This document shows, piece by piece, positions 25,655 to 34,993 of a stretch of 64,000 nucleotides of DNA. The stretch's first letter is position 1. Every line of letters begins with the position of its first letter. The translations under genes were made by a program, and so were the position numbers. The stretch spans positions 62,001 to 126,000 of the forward strand of contig NZ_JANHAV010000005.1 in the NCBI RefSeq assembly GCF_024464655.1. The letters are read 5' to 3'. The notes under the pieces were generated by a model. It saw only the letters and a program-made list of their open reading frames with translations. It was not told where the DNA came from and made no database searches. The DNA comes from Halobellus inordinatus (GTDB lineage: Archaea; Halobacteriota; Halobacteria; Halobacteriales; Haloferacaceae).

Positions 25655-27169
25655 TCACTCCAGCAGCGACTCGCCAGTCATCGCCGCCGGTTTCTCGATG
25701 GCCATCAGTTCGAGCATCGTGGGTGCGATGTCGCAGAGCGACCCGCCGCTCCGGACCCGCCGCCCGCCGTCGTCGCCGTCGGGCGAGATGTAGATGAACG
25801 GCACCGGGTTCGTCGTGTGTGCGGTGTGGGGTTCCTCGGGCGTCCCCATATCGTCGGCGTTACCGTGGTCGGCGGTGATGAGCGCGTGCCCACCCGCTTC
25901 CTCGATTGCGGCGACGAGACGGCCGAGCTGTTCGTCGACGGCTTCGACGGCCTCGACGGCCGCCTCGAAGTCGCCCGTGTGGCCGACCATATCGGGGTTC
26001 GCGTAGTTGAGCACCATCGCGTCCGGGTCCGCCGAGTCGATGAGATCGATCGCCGTATCCGTCACCTCGGCGGCGCTCATCTCCGGCTGGAGGTCGTACG
26101 TGGGCACGTCGGGGCTCTCGACGATGCGGCGGATCTCGCCGTCGAACTCGACCTCGCGGCCGCCGTTCAGGAAGTACGTGACGTGGGCGTACTTCTCCGA
26201 TTCGGCGAGGCGGAGTTGCGTCTTCCCGGCCGCCGCGAGGGTCTGGCCGAGCGTGTCTGTCGGCTCCTCGGGTGGGAACGCGACCGGGAGGTCGAACGTC
26301 TCGTCGTACTCGGTCATCGTGACGACTCGCGTCTCCGGCGGGTGGGTCTCGAAGGGCCACTCGGGATCGATGTCGGCGAGGAGGCGAACGAGCTGGCGGG
26401 CGCGGTCCGGCCGGAAGTTGAAGAACAAGACGGCGTCGCCGTCTTCGAGCGCGGGGCCGCCCTCGACAAGCGTCGGTTCGACGAACTCGTCGGTGTCGCC
26501 GCGGTCGTAGGACCCGCGGACCGCCTCGACGCCCGTGGTCGCCTCGTGGTCAGCCTCGCGGTGGACGATGGCGTCGTAGGCGCGTTTGGTCCGCTCCCAG
26601 TTCTGGTCGCGATCCATCGCGTAGTACCGCCCAGAGACGGTGGCGACGTCGCCGGTGCCGTTGTCGTCGACGACCGCTTCGAGCGTCGCGAGGTAGTCCT
26701 CGCCGCCGTAGGGGTCGGTGTCGCGCCCGTCGGTGAACGCGTGGGTGACGGCGTCGACGCCGCGGTCGGCGGCGAGTTCGATCAGCGCGTGGAGGTGGCC
26801 CTGCTCGGAGTGGACGCCGCCGTCGCTGAGCAGTCCCATAAAGTGCACGCGGCCGCCCGTCTCTGCGACGTGGTCGAAAGCCGAGACGATTGCCCTGTTC
26901 GTCCGAAACGAGCCGTCGGCGATGGCGTCCTCGATGCGCGTGTACGCCTGCTTGACGACCCGGCCGGCGCCGATATTGAGGTGTCCGACCTCGCTGTTGC
27001 CCATCTGCCCTTCGGGGAGGCCGACGCGCCGCCCGGACACGTCGAGCGTTCCGTACGCGCCGGCGTCGGCGAACCGGTCGAAGTTCGGCGTCGATGCCGC
27101 TTTCACCGCGTCCCGCCGGTCGTGATCCCCGAGGCCCCAGCCGTCGAGGATGACGAGCGCTGCCTGCAT
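25655..27169 (-). CDS. gpmI: 2,3-bisphosphoglycerate-independent phosphoglycerate mutase
   Basis: Interconverts 3- and 2-phosphoglycerate; one step before the enolase encoded at 57 kb. 504 aa, alkaline-phosphatase superfamily with two metal ions. The phosphorylated serine is in GQMGNSEVGHLNIGAGRVVKQ; other metal-site motifs are VILDGWGLGDHD and LITADHGNADDM. The start at 27169 (MQAALVILDGWG) is chosen over an upstream in-frame start because the family begins just before the first Asp. Bacterial-type GpmI, distinct from the archaeal ApgM type. Confidence 0.95.
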   Translation of the reverse strand: MQAALVILDGWGLGDHDRRDAVKAASTPNFDRFADAGAYGTLDVSGRRVGLPEGQMGNSEVGHLNIGAGRVVKQAYTRIEDAIADGSFRTNRAIVSAFDHVAETGGRVHFMGLLSDGGVHSEQGHLHALIELAADRGVDAVTHAFTDGRDTDPYGGEDYLATLEAVVDDNGTGDVATVSGRYYAMDRDQNWERTKRAYDAIVHREADHEATTGVEAVRGSYDRGDTDEFVEPTLVEGGPALEDGDAVLFFNFRPDRARQLVRLLADIDPEWPFETHPPETRVVTMTEYDETFDLPVAFPPEEPTDTLGQTLAAAGKTQLRLAESEKYAHVTYFLNGGREVEFDGEIRRIVESPDVPTYDLQPEMSAAEVTDTAIDLIDSADPDAMVLNYANPDMVGHTGDFEAAVEAVEAVDEQLGRLVAAIEEAGGHALITADHGNADDMGTPEEPHTAHTTNPVPFIYISPDGDDGGRRVRSGGSLCDIAPTMLELMAIEKPAAMTGESLLE

Positions 27170-27294
27170 ACGCGGGGTGAGGCGAGGCCACGGTGAATAG
27201 GCTTCGTTTCGCCGCGCCGTTGAGATGACTGGGGCACCACAGCGTGCGCACGGACGCGACACCTTCTTTCGGTTCCCCCCCGTCGGTGGACTCG

Positions 27295-27990
27295 ATGGCT
27301 GGTCGGCACGAGGAATCCGGAGCGAAACGCGACTGGCGGGCGCGGCTTCGCCGCCCGTTCCCCGAGCGCTGGGTGGCGTACTATCTCGGCAACGGCGCGA
27401 GCCTCGGGTGGCTCCTCGTCGTCGACGGGGCCGCGTTCCTCCTGGGCGTCAGTTTCTACGTCCACTCGGACCCCTCGCTCGCAGACCTCAGTTCGCTCCT
27501 GTACCCGCTGTTCGGCGACTCACCGACGGCGCTCGCGCTCGCGACGCTCTCGGTCGCGACGCTGCTTCCCAACCTCGGACGCCGGCTCTCGGAGGCGCCG
27601 TCGAACCGACTGTTGACGGTCGTGCACACGCTCGCGTTCGTCTGGCTCGTGAAGTACGGGCTCTGGACGGCCGTCGCGCTCAACCTCCGGCCGGATCTCT
27701 ACTTCGGCTTCACCCCCGCCCTGCTGTGGGAGTACTGGGGCATCCTCATCACGCACCTGTTCTTCCTCTTGCAGGCGGCGGTGATCCCGTACTACGGTAA
27801 GACCTCTCGGGAGGCGCTGGCGGCGGCGCTCGTCTTGCTCCTCGTCAACGACGTCTTCGACTACGGGTTCGGCTTCTACCCGCCGCTGCGATACGATGCG
27901 GGCTCTCTCTTGGCGGGGATCACCGTCGCGCTCTCGTTTCTCGTCGTCGGGTACGCCGCCTGGACGTTCGACCGCAACGACTCGCGCTGA
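27295..27990 (+). CDS. DUF1405 family integral membrane protein
   Basis: 231 aa from the ATG at 27295; a GTG at 27244 is possible. About six transmembrane segments. The DUF1405 signature is seen in LGWLLVVDGAAFLLGVSFYV, the region VWLVKYGLWTAVALN and LWEYWGILITHLFFLLQAAVIPYY, plus LLVNDVFDYGFGFYP. Function unknown. It is divergent from gpmI across a 125-bp gap that should contain both promoters. Confidence 0.75.
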   Translation: MAGRHEESGAKRDWRARLRRPFPERWVAYYLGNGASLGWLLVVDGAAFLLGVSFYVHSDPSLADLSSLLYPLFGDSPTALALATLSVATLLPNLGRRLSEAPSNRLLTVVHTLAFVWLVKYGLWTAVALNLRPDLYFGFTPALLWEYWGILITHLFFLLQAAVIPYYGKTSREALAAALVLLLVNDVFDYGFGFYPPLRYDAGSLLAGITVALSFLVVGYAAWTFDRNDSR

Positions 27991-28067
27991 CCGGGAAAAA
28001 GCGGGCGAGCGTCCACCGTACCCGAAAATGCGTCAGCGTCTTACGTCTCCGAGATTTACCTTCGGTT

Positions 28068-28871
28068 ATGGACTCTGCGGTACTCCTAGATCTCCTCGGG
28101 AACGAGAACCGGCGGCGCATCCTCCGGCTCCTCTCGCATAAACCCTGTTACGTCACCGAGATCAGCGAGTACCTGGGGGTCAGCCCGAAGGCCGTCATCG
28201 ACCATCTGCGACGGCTCGAAGAGGCCGGCCTCGTCGAAAGCCGCACCGACGACCAGCGGCGGAAGTACTTCCACATCGCGCGGAACCTCCGATTGGAGGT
28301 GAGCGTCTCGCCGTATCGTTTCGGCGCGAAGAGCGCCTATCCGGCCAGCCGGAGTCTCGATATGCGTGGCCGCTGTCAACACATCTCACTCGACATCCCC
28401 GGCGAGCAGACGGGCTGTGAACCGAGCGAGGAACGCGAGCGCGACGGCGACGACGACCGGGAGCAGGCAGCCAATGGGCCGATCGAGAGCGGTGCAGACG
28501 CGCCGCGGGACCTCGACGAAATCCGGCGGCGCGGCAGCGACGCAGGCGGTGTCGACAGCGACGACGACGTCGCCTCGCTCGCACGCCAGTACGCGTATCT
28601 CGAAGACGTCGAGAGCGAACTCTCGCTGGCGCAGCGGTGGGTGCACGGGCGCGTGACCGACGTCCTCGATCAGTTGACAGAGCAGATCGGCGCGGAGGCC
28701 GACAGCCGATTCTACGCCGAAGTGCTTGCCGCCATCGCCCGCGAGACGCGGAGCGCCCGCGAGGTCGCCCGCGAACTCAACGCCAGCCCCGAGCGGGTCG
28801 AGACCGCACTCGATCGGCTCTCCGAGCGCGGACTCGTCTACCACGACGGGACGGGCTGGACCGTCAACTGA
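28068..28871 (+). CDS. ArsR-type winged-helix regulator with two wHTH regions
   Basis: 267 aa. Residues about 5-85 form an ArsR-like winged helix (NENRRRILRLLSHKPCYVTEISEYLGVSPKAVIDHLRRLEEAGLVESRTD). An acidic, low-complexity middle (about 115-165) is probably disordered. Residues about 205-267 look like a second winged helix (FYAEVLAAIARETRSAREVARELNASPERVETALDRLSERGLV). Two cysteines flank the first domain (CQHISLDIPGEQTGC) and might bind metal or sense redox. Likely a DNA-binding regulator; targets are unknown. It is followed by deoC on the same strand. Confidence 0.75.
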   Translation: MDSAVLLDLLGNENRRRILRLLSHKPCYVTEISEYLGVSPKAVIDHLRRLEEAGLVESRTDDQRRKYFHIARNLRLEVSVSPYRFGAKSAYPASRSLDMRGRCQHISLDIPGEQTGCEPSEERERDGDDDREQAANGPIESGADAPRDLDEIRRRGSDAGGVDSDDDVASLARQYAYLEDVESELSLAQRWVHGRVTDVLDQLTEQIGAEADSRFYAEVLAAIARETRSAREVARELNASPERVETALDRLSERGLVYHDGTGWTVN

Positions 28872-28923
28872 TACCGAGACCGCGTCGCACTCACTGCTTC
28901 GTGAACCCTGCCGACCCACTCGC

Positions 28924-28929
28924 TTTTTT
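28924..28929 (+). promoter_or_regulatory. T-rich TATA-like element of deoC
   Basis: Six T residues lie 24-29 nt before the deoC ATG, typical of leaderless haloarchaeal promoters. Confidence 0.4.
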
Positions 28930-28952
28930 CGCTCGGGGCCGAGAGCACGGAT

Positions 28953-29603
28953 ATGGACGAAGCAGAACTCGCCGCCCGCATCGATCACACGGTCCTGGGG
29001 CCGACGACGACGGTCGACGACGTCGAGCGCGTGCTCGACGAGGCCAGCGAACACGGAATGAACGCGTGCATCCCGCCGTGCTACGTCGCTGAAGCGGTCG
29101 CGTACGCGCCGGACGTCACGCTCGCGACCGTCGTCGGCTTCCCGCACGGACAGCACTCGACGGCCGCAAAACACGGCGAGGCCGTCGACGCCTGGCAGAC
29201 CGGCGCGGACGAACTGGATATGGTGCTCAACGTCGGACGGTTGAAAGCGGGCGACGACGAGCGCGTCGCGGCGGACATCGCCGAGGTCGTCGCCGCCGTT
29301 CCGATCCCGGTGAAGGTCATCCTGGAGACGGCGCTCTTGACCGACGACGAGAAACGCCGCGCCTGCGAGGCGGCAGTCGAGGCCGGTGCCGACTTCGTCA
29401 AGACCTCGACGGGGTTCGCCGACGGCGGGGCCACCGTCGCAGATGTCGGACTGATGGCGGAGTACCTGCCGGTCAAAGCAAGCGGCAGCATCGGCTCCTA
29501 CGAAGACGCGATGGCGATGCTCGACGCCGGTGCGGAACGGATCGGCGCGTCCTCGGGGGTCACGATCCTCGACGGCGCGCCCGAGGCGGTGGAGGAGTCC
29601 TAG
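28953..29603 (+). CDS. deoC: Deoxyribose-phosphate aldolase
   Basis: Class I aldolase cleaving 2-deoxyribose 5-phosphate to glyceraldehyde 3-phosphate and acetaldehyde. 216 aa, TIM barrel. The Schiff-base lysine is in [16 protein letters not shown]; the second lysine is in [19 protein letters not shown]; the N-terminal aspartate block [11 protein letters not shown] is also typical. Its stop is 12 bp before a palindromic repeat that separates it from the convergent DUF5786 gene. Confidence 0.93.
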   Translation: MDEAELAARIDHTVLGPTTTVDDVERVLDEASEHGMNACIPPCYVAEAVAYAPDVTLATVVGFPHGQHSTAAKHGEAVDAWQTGADELDMVLNVGRLKAGDDERVAADIAEVVAAVPIPVKVILETALLTDDEKRRACEAAVEAGADFVKTSTGFADGGATVADVGLMAEYLPVKASGSIGSYEDAMAMLDAGAERIGASSGVTILDGAPEAVEES

Positions 29604-29614
29604 AAACGCCTCTC

Positions 29615-29689
29615 ATAGTGGTCGGAACTGTGCAGAGTTTCTCGCCATACCGTTCGGCGAGGATCTCTCGGACTTCCGACAATCCGTAT
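29615..29689. repeat. Palindromic repeat family A, copy 1
   Basis: An imperfect inverted repeat centred near 29652, with arms TCGGAACTGTGCAGAG and CTCTCGGACTTCCGA around TTCTCGCC...GGCGAGG. It aligns with copies at 33.5, 39.1 and 44.4 kb but is the most diverged. The outer stem is TCGGA/TCCGA here and TCGTA/TACGA in the others, a compensatory change. It sits between the convergent deoC and DUF5786 genes and touches the latter's stop codon. Confidence 0.6.
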
Positions 29690-29862
29690 CAGTCGTCGCG
29701 CATCTCGCCGAGTCGGTCGACGAGCGCGTCCGTGTCGACGTCGGACTCGACGTTGACGTCGCCGTCGTGGTCGTGCTCGTGGACGTTGACCGCTTCGCTG
29801 TCGTCGTCCTCGTCGGTCGTCTGCTCCTGCTGCTCGGATTCGTCGTAGCTTCCGAAGCCCAT
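29689..29862 (-). CDS. DUF5786-type small acidic haloarchaeal protein
   Basis: 57 aa. The sequence MGFGSYDESEQQEQTTDEDD, then an HEHDHDGDVNVESDVDTDALVDRLGEM core, is characteristic of a short conserved haloarchaeal family. It is very acidic, His/Asp-rich in the middle and has no hydrophobic segment. The conserved MGFGSYDESEQ start makes the gene convincing despite its length. Function unknown. The stop lies at the edge of the palindromic repeat shared with deoC's 3' side, and it is divergent from the sensor kinase. Confidence 0.75.
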   Translation of the reverse strand: MGFGSYDESEQQEQTTDEDDDSEAVNVHEHDHDGDVNVESDVDTDALVDRLGEMRDD

Positions 29863-30008
29863 ACCCTAACATCCCGCCCGCCGGTGAAGAACCACACGAA
29901 GCAAAGAGCGCGCGTGAGACGCTCTCACTCAAGGTCCCACCGGATGCCGAACGTCGTCCAATCGCCGCACCAAAACGTTTTGACACCGCTTTGTGTTGGT
30001 CGACGTAG

Positions 30009-31901
30009 ATGATGATCGGTCGGTGGAAGCAGACAGCGAGTGGGGCGAGCATCGCGTTTCTCGGAATCCTCTTCGCGTCCGTGACGCTCTTCGACGTCTA
30101 CGAGGACTACGCGCTGCAGGCCGACCCGCTCTATCTCACCCTTCTGGAGAACGCCGCACCGATCGGACTGGACCTGATTCTCGTCGCCGCGGGGGTGACT
30201 CTTGCGAGACGGACAGACGTGCAGACGGCGTTCGTCGCGCGGACCACGACGTGGAGTTTCCTGGGCACGCTCGTGATGCTCGTGATCACGCTGTGGGTGT
30301 ATCTCTTCCAAGTCATCCAAGGCCAGATCAAACCGCAAATCATCTTCAGCCACGTCGTCGCGATGGGCGCAGTCGCTGGTCTCGGTGTCGGCGTCTACGA
30401 CGGCCAGCGCCGCCGACGCGAGGAAGAACTCGAAGTCGAACACGACAAGATCTCGGCGCTCTTCGACAATAGCTCGGAATGCATCGCCGAAGTCGAGTTC
30501 GTCGACGACACTCCCGTCGTCCGCGCGATCAATCCGGCGTTCCAAGAGGTGTTCGGGTACACGCCCGGATCGATCGAAGGGGAGTCGCTCGACGACGTCG
30601 TCGTCCCGCCGGGAGACGAGCAGCGAGCCAGCGCGATCAGCGCACGAGCGCAACGCGGCGAGCGGTTCGAGATCGAGGAGCTGTTCCGGCTGACGGCATC
30701 GGGTGAAGTCCGCGTCTTCCGCCTCCAGGCCATTCCGTTCGAGGCGGCCTCCGCGGACACTGACGGGTACGCCGTGTACACCGACATCACTTCCGAGCAC
30801 CGCCACGAACGGCGTACGACCGCGCTCCACGAGGCGACGCGTGAACTGGTGACAGCCGGCTCCGTCGAGGGGATCGCAGACGCTGCCGTCGACGCCGCGA
30901 CCGAGATTTTGGACCTCGATTTCACCGGGATCCACCTCTACGACGAGGACTACGGGGAACTGCGTCCGGTCGCATACTCTCAACAGGTGGCCGAGGTCCT
31001 CGGCACTCCCCCGACGTTCGGCCCGGGCGATGCGATCGCCTGGAACGTGTTCGAGAGCGGCACACCGCGATACGTCAGAGATCTCGCGGCGTCGGAGGAG
31101 GCGTACAACGAGGACTCGACGCTTCGGAGCGAACTCATCGTCCCGCTCGACGACCTGGGCGTGCTGTTGATCGCTGCGCGGCAGCCCGGTGCGTTCGAGG
31201 AGTCGGAGTACTCGCTGGCGAAGATCCTCGGGGCCAACGTCGCCGCCGCGATGGAGCGTGCAGAGCGGGAATGCCGGCTCGAAGAGCAGAACGAACGGCT
31301 GGAGACGTTCACGAGCATCGTCTCACACGACCTCCGTAATCCGCTGAACGTCGCCGACGGCTATCTCGAACTGGCGCGCGAGGGCGACGAGGCCGCGTTC
31401 GACCGCGTCGACGACGCGCTCCGGCGGATGGACGAACTGATCGAGGACCTGCTCACGCTCGCGCGGCAGGGCGAAGCCATCGACGAGGTGCGTGAAGTCG
31501 ACCTGACCCAGGTCGCGCGGCGGGCGTGGACCAACTCAGCCACGGCGGACGCGACGCTCCACGTCGACGGCGCAGACGCGATCGAAGCCGATCCCGGCCG
31601 ACTGCAGCAGCTGTTCGAGAACCTCTTCACGAACGCCGTCGATCACGGCGGCGACGACGTCGCCATCCGTGTTGCGTCGATAGACGGCGGCTTCACCGTC
31701 GAAGACGATGGACCAGGGATCCCCCAGGCAGAGCGTCACCGGGTACTCACCGAGGGGTACACTACCGAAGACGACGGCACAGGATTTGGGCTCGCAATCG
31801 TCGAGGAGATCGCCGACGCGCACGGATGGACGGTAACGATCGACGAAAGCGACTCCGGCGGCGCGAAATTCGAGTTTTCCACCGGCTGCTCATCCGCCTG
31901 A
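30009..31901 (+). CDS. Membrane PAS-GAF sensor histidine kinase
   Basis: 630 aa. Four hydrophobic helices (about residues 12-30, 48-66, 80-103 and 112-130) precede a PAS domain (about 150-265), a GAF domain (about 275-415), HisKA (phospho-accepting His in FTSIVSHDLRNPLNVADGYLELA) and HATPase_c (N box LFENLFTNAVDHG, G1 VEDDGPGIP, G2 GTGFGLAIVEEIADAHGW). Signal unknown; the PAS domain lacks an obvious haem- or flavin-binding signature. No receiver-domain gene adjoins it; the nearest is the response regulator at 42.1 kb. Alternative start at 30012. Confidence 0.88.
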   Translation: MMIGRWKQTASGASIAFLGILFASVTLFDVYEDYALQADPLYLTLLENAAPIGLDLILVAAGVTLARRTDVQTAFVARTTTWSFLGTLVMLVITLWVYLFQVIQGQIKPQIIFSHVVAMGAVAGLGVGVYDGQRRRREEELEVEHDKISALFDNSSECIAEVEFVDDTPVVRAINPAFQEVFGYTPGSIEGESLDDVVVPPGDEQRASAISARAQRGERFEIEELFRLTASGEVRVFRLQAIPFEAASADTDGYAVYTDITSEHRHERRTTALHEATRELVTAGSVEGIADAAVDAATEILDLDFTGIHLYDEDYGELRPVAYSQQVAEVLGTPPTFGPGDAIAWNVFESGTPRYVRDLAASEEAYNEDSTLRSELIVPLDDLGVLLIAARQPGAFEESEYSLAKILGANVAAAMERAERECRLEEQNERLETFTSIVSHDLRNPLNVADGYLELAREGDEAAFDRVDDALRRMDELIEDLLTLARQGEAIDEVREVDLTQVARRAWTNSATADATLHVDGADAIEADPGRLQQLFENLFTNAVDHGGDDVAIRVASIDGGFTVEDDGPGIPQAERHRVLTEGYTTEDDGTGFGLAIVEEIADAHGWTVTIDESDSGGAKFEFSTGCSSA

Positions 31902-32126
31902 GCCCGAGTCGATGGCCGCGTGCTGATGGGACCGACCTGTACGCACCGCGGATCCGTGGATTCGTTCCGTCGGAGGGTCTCCAGCGACCGGGACGACGAC
32001 TGCGCGCCGTCGACGCCCAATTCCGTCGAAATCGCCTTCGTCAATCGTCTAAAAGCCGATTCGAAAATATGGAGTTATCCCGCTGGAGTGCAGTCACCGA
32101 GGTAGACTCACCCACAGGACAGTACT

Positions 32127-33470
32127 ATGTCTGGAAAATACGATCTCGTAATCGTCGGCGGCGGCATCAGCGGGGCATCGCTTCTCTACACGACTGCAAA
32201 GTTCACCGACATCGACTCGATCGCGCTGATCGAGAAGGAACCGGAGATCGCGGCGATCAACTCCCATCACACGAACAACTCCCAGACGCTGCACTTCGGC
32301 GACATCGAGACGAACTACACCTTAGAGAAGGCCGAAGGCGTCAAGACGGGCGCAGAACTGCTCGCGGGCTACCTGGAGAATCACGATCCCGACCGCGAGA
32401 TGCACGCAAAGCGCAGCAAGATGGTCCTCGGGGTCGGCGACGAGGAAGTCGAAAAGCTCGAACAGCGCTACCACGAGGACGGCTTCGGCGACCTGTACCC
32501 GAAGCTGCAGCCGATCGGTCGCGACGAGATCGCAGAGATCGAACCGAAGGTCGTCGAAGGGCGCGACCCCGGCGTGGATATGCTCGCGCTGCAGACGCCC
32601 GACGGCTACGTCGTCGACTACGGCGAGACCGCGAAGTCCTTCGTCGAACTCGCCCGCGAGGAGTCGAACGTGGACGTGTTCACGGGCACGAAAGTCGAAG
32701 ACGTCACGAAGAACACCGAGGGCTACACGCTCACGACGCCGCAGGGACCGTTCGACTGCGACGTCGCGGTCGTCGCCGCCGGCTCGCACAGCCTCCAGAT
32801 CGCGAAGGAACTCGGCTACGGCGAGGATATGGCGCTCCTGCCGGTCGCCGGGAGCTTCTTCCTCGCAGACGACAGCCTCCTGAACGGCAAGGTCTACACG
32901 CTGCAGATGAAGAAACTGCCGTTCGCGGCGGTTCACGGCGACGCGGACGTACACGACGACAGCATCACGCGCTTCGGGCCGACTGCGAAGCTCGTGCCCG
33001 CGCTCGAACGCGGCCGGCTCTCGACCGTCAGTGACTTCCTCGACGTGTTCGGGCTGAACGCCGCGTCGTTCCTCAGCTACGCCAACATCCTCGCCGACCG
33101 GATCCTGCTCCCGTACGTCCTCACGAACCTGCTGTACGACGTGCCGGAGGTCGGCGCGCGGTCGTTCCTCCCCGAGGTCCAGAAGGTCGTCCCGAGCGTC
33201 GAACTCGACGACATCGAGCGCGCGAAGGGCTACGGCGGCGTCCGCCCGCAGATCGTCGACACGAGCGCGAAATCGCTGGACATGGGCGAGGCGAAGATCG
33301 TCGGCGACGACATCGTCTTCAACATCACACCCTCGCCTGGCGCGTCGACCAGTCTGAAGAACGCGATGCGCGACACGAAGACGATCCTCGACTTCTTCGA
33401 GGCGGACTACGAGTTCGACGAGGACGCCTTCCGCGCGGACACGATCGAGAACTTCCCGCGCGGGGAGTGA
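32127..33470 (+). CDS. Malate:quinone oxidoreductase-like FAD protein
   Basis: 447 aa. The FAD-binding motif DLVIVGGGISGASLLYTTAKF is N-terminal. The block NSHHTNNSQTLHFGDIETNYTLEKAEGVKTG resembles the Mqo N-x-x-T-x-H ... E-x-NYT signature, and TPSPGASTSLKNAMRDTKTI matches the C-terminal Mqo region. It would oxidise malate to oxaloacetate and pass electrons to menaquinone at the membrane. Alternatives are a related 2-hydroxyacid oxidase. It ends 34 bp before a family A palindrome shared with the convergent ATP-grasp gene. Confidence 0.7.
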   Translation: MSGKYDLVIVGGGISGASLLYTTAKFTDIDSIALIEKEPEIAAINSHHTNNSQTLHFGDIETNYTLEKAEGVKTGAELLAGYLENHDPDREMHAKRSKMVLGVGDEEVEKLEQRYHEDGFGDLYPKLQPIGRDEIAEIEPKVVEGRDPGVDMLALQTPDGYVVDYGETAKSFVELAREESNVDVFTGTKVEDVTKNTEGYTLTTPQGPFDCDVAVVAAGSHSLQIAKELGYGEDMALLPVAGSFFLADDSLLNGKVYTLQMKKLPFAAVHGDADVHDDSITRFGPTAKLVPALERGRLSTVSDFLDVFGLNAASFLSYANILADRILLPYVLTNLLYDVPEVGARSFLPEVQKVVPSVELDDIERAKGYGGVRPQIVDTSAKSLDMGEAKIVGDDIVFNITPSPGASTSLKNAMRDTKTILDFFEADYEFDEDAFRADTIENFPRGE

Positions 33471-33504
33471 GGCGCGCGTCGACGCCGATCTAAACTCCCG
33501 CGTT

Positions 33505-33590
33505 ATAGGGATTATCGTAACTGTTCGGAGATTCTCGCCGTCCCGTCCGGCGAGAAATCTATGGAGACGTACGATAACCCCTATAGTTCT
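33505..33590. repeat. Palindromic repeat family A, copy 2
   Basis: Inverted repeat with outer arms TATAGGGATTATCGTA and TACGATAACCCCTATA, inner arms GGAGATTCTCGCCG and CGGCGAGAAATCT, and a short loop. It lies between the convergent mqo-like and PurD-like genes and contains the last ten codons (including the stop) of the latter. The closest relatives are copies 3 and 4. Confidence 0.75.
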
Positions 33591-34899
33591 GCGGACCGAG
33601 ATAGCCCCACGCTTGGAGGCGGTCGCCGTCGCCGCCGATCCACCGCTCGCCGATGTCGTCGCGGTAGTAGCAGTTCGGGATCACGATGTCGTCGACGCGT
33701 CCGTAGCACTGCTCGCGGGCGGCCTGCATCGTTTCGCCTTTCCCAGTCACGACGAGTGGCATCCCGCTCTCGCCGGCGGCGCGCCACTGGTCGTCGACCC
33801 GCCTCGTGTCTTCGAGATGGATGCCGCATCGATCCGGGGTGTCGAAGACGATCGCGGCGTTGCGCGAACTCTCGTCGTAGGTTTTCGGGTCATCGAACGG
33901 GAACGGCGGCAACACGACGCGGACGCCGACCTGGAATCCCCGGTGCGTCGCGAGGTCGGGGTCGTTCCCGCGAGCGAGAGCCGCGAAGAACTGTCCGGTG
34001 GGTGACTCGAAAGACTCCTCTTGGAGCGCGATCGTCGGATAGCCGAACCGCGGCGTGAACTCGAGCGGGAAGATCCCGCTCTCGTTGACGATGCAGTTGA
34101 GGTCGATGCTCCCGACGTAACCCTCGCCTGCGAGCCAGCCTTCCAGCTTCCCGAGCGTCTCCTCGAACAGTTCGTTCCGTTCGCTCCAGAACATCGAGGT
34201 CCCCATCTCGCCGGTCGAGGGGCCGATGTTGCCCGGAAACAGCTTCTTGTGCTCGAAATTGAAGTTCACGCGGTCGACGAATCGCTCGCCGTCGAAGAAG
34301 CCGCAGACGGCGACCTCAACGCCCTCGACCTTCCGCTGGAGTTGGAAGCCCTTCATCCGGTGGCCCCACGCCTGCTTGTACGCCCGGAGGACGTCGACGA
34401 CGTCGCTGCCGTCGTCTTCACTGCCGACGTACAAGAGCCGCTTCACGTTCTGGACTTCGCCGAGCGGCTTGATGACGTATGCGGCCGGATTCTTTTGCAC
34501 GTGTTGAATGGCCGCGTCGAAATCGTAGAAGACGTGGTGTTCGACGGTGTTTACGCCGTGTTCTTCCAGGATGTCCATCGCGTACCCGCGGTCCGCTTCG
34601 AGGCGGTCCGTATTCGGCGTCCCGCCAATCACGGCGTGGCCGTCCGCGCGAAGCTCCTGCGCGAGCTCGCCGGTGCCGACGTCGGAGCCGACCCAGATGT
34701 CGTCGAAGACGATCACGTCGGCCCACTCGACTTCGGCGCGCCAGTCGTCGGTTTTGGGGACGAAGCCGTCGCCGATCTCGCGGTCCGCTTCGGTCTCGAT
34801 GTAGTACTTCACCTCGTGGCCCTCCCGGTGGATCTGCCACGCGAGGTCCGTGACCAGGGCAGCATCGGCCGAGACGAAGAGAAATCGCGCTGGGTCCAT
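33559..34899 (-). CDS. PurD-like ATP-grasp carboxylate-amine ligase
   Basis: 446 aa. Resembles phosphoribosylamine-glycine ligase in overall fold but is a distinct haloarchaeal branch. The N-terminal Rossmann-like part is FLFVSADAALVTDLAWQIHREGHEVKYYIE; ATP-grasp features are YVIKPLGEVQNVKRLLYVG, GFQLQRKVEGVEVAVCGFF and a metal-ligand stretch IFPLEFTPRFGYPTIALQEE. Substrate unknown. The ATG at 34899 was chosen because similarity begins there. The extreme C-terminus NYRGYRTSP is encoded inside the palindromic repeat, so the natural end was probably changed by repeat insertion. Confidence 0.7.
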   Translation of the reverse strand: MDPARFLFVSADAALVTDLAWQIHREGHEVKYYIETEADREIGDGFVPKTDDWRAEVEWADVIVFDDIWVGSDVGTGELAQELRADGHAVIGGTPNTDRLEADRGYAMDILEEHGVNTVEHHVFYDFDAAIQHVQKNPAAYVIKPLGEVQNVKRLLYVGSEDDGSDVVDVLRAYKQAWGHRMKGFQLQRKVEGVEVAVCGFFDGERFVDRVNFNFEHKKLFPGNIGPSTGEMGTSMFWSERNELFEETLGKLEGWLAGEGYVGSIDLNCIVNESGIFPLEFTPRFGYPTIALQEESFESPTGQFFAALARGNDPDLATHRGFQVGVRVVLPPFPFDDPKTYDESSRNAAIVFDTPDRCGIHLEDTRRVDDQWRAAGESGMPLVVTGKGETMQAAREQCYGRVDDIVIPNCYYRDDIGERWIGGDGDRLQAWGYLGPQNYRGYRTSP

Positions 34900-34993
34900 A
34901 GGGGAAATTTCGGTCGGGACCAACTTGAGTGTGTGCAGTGGTGTCACGGGTCGTCCGGCGGTATTAAGAAAGTCGCTTCCGAGATGTAGCCTG

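Noticed and set aside
29613-29897. A 94-codon Thr/Ser/Arg-rich minus-strand frame
   Set aside because: Shadow of the 57-aa DUF5786 gene, which has the conserved MGFGSYDESEQ start in a different frame.
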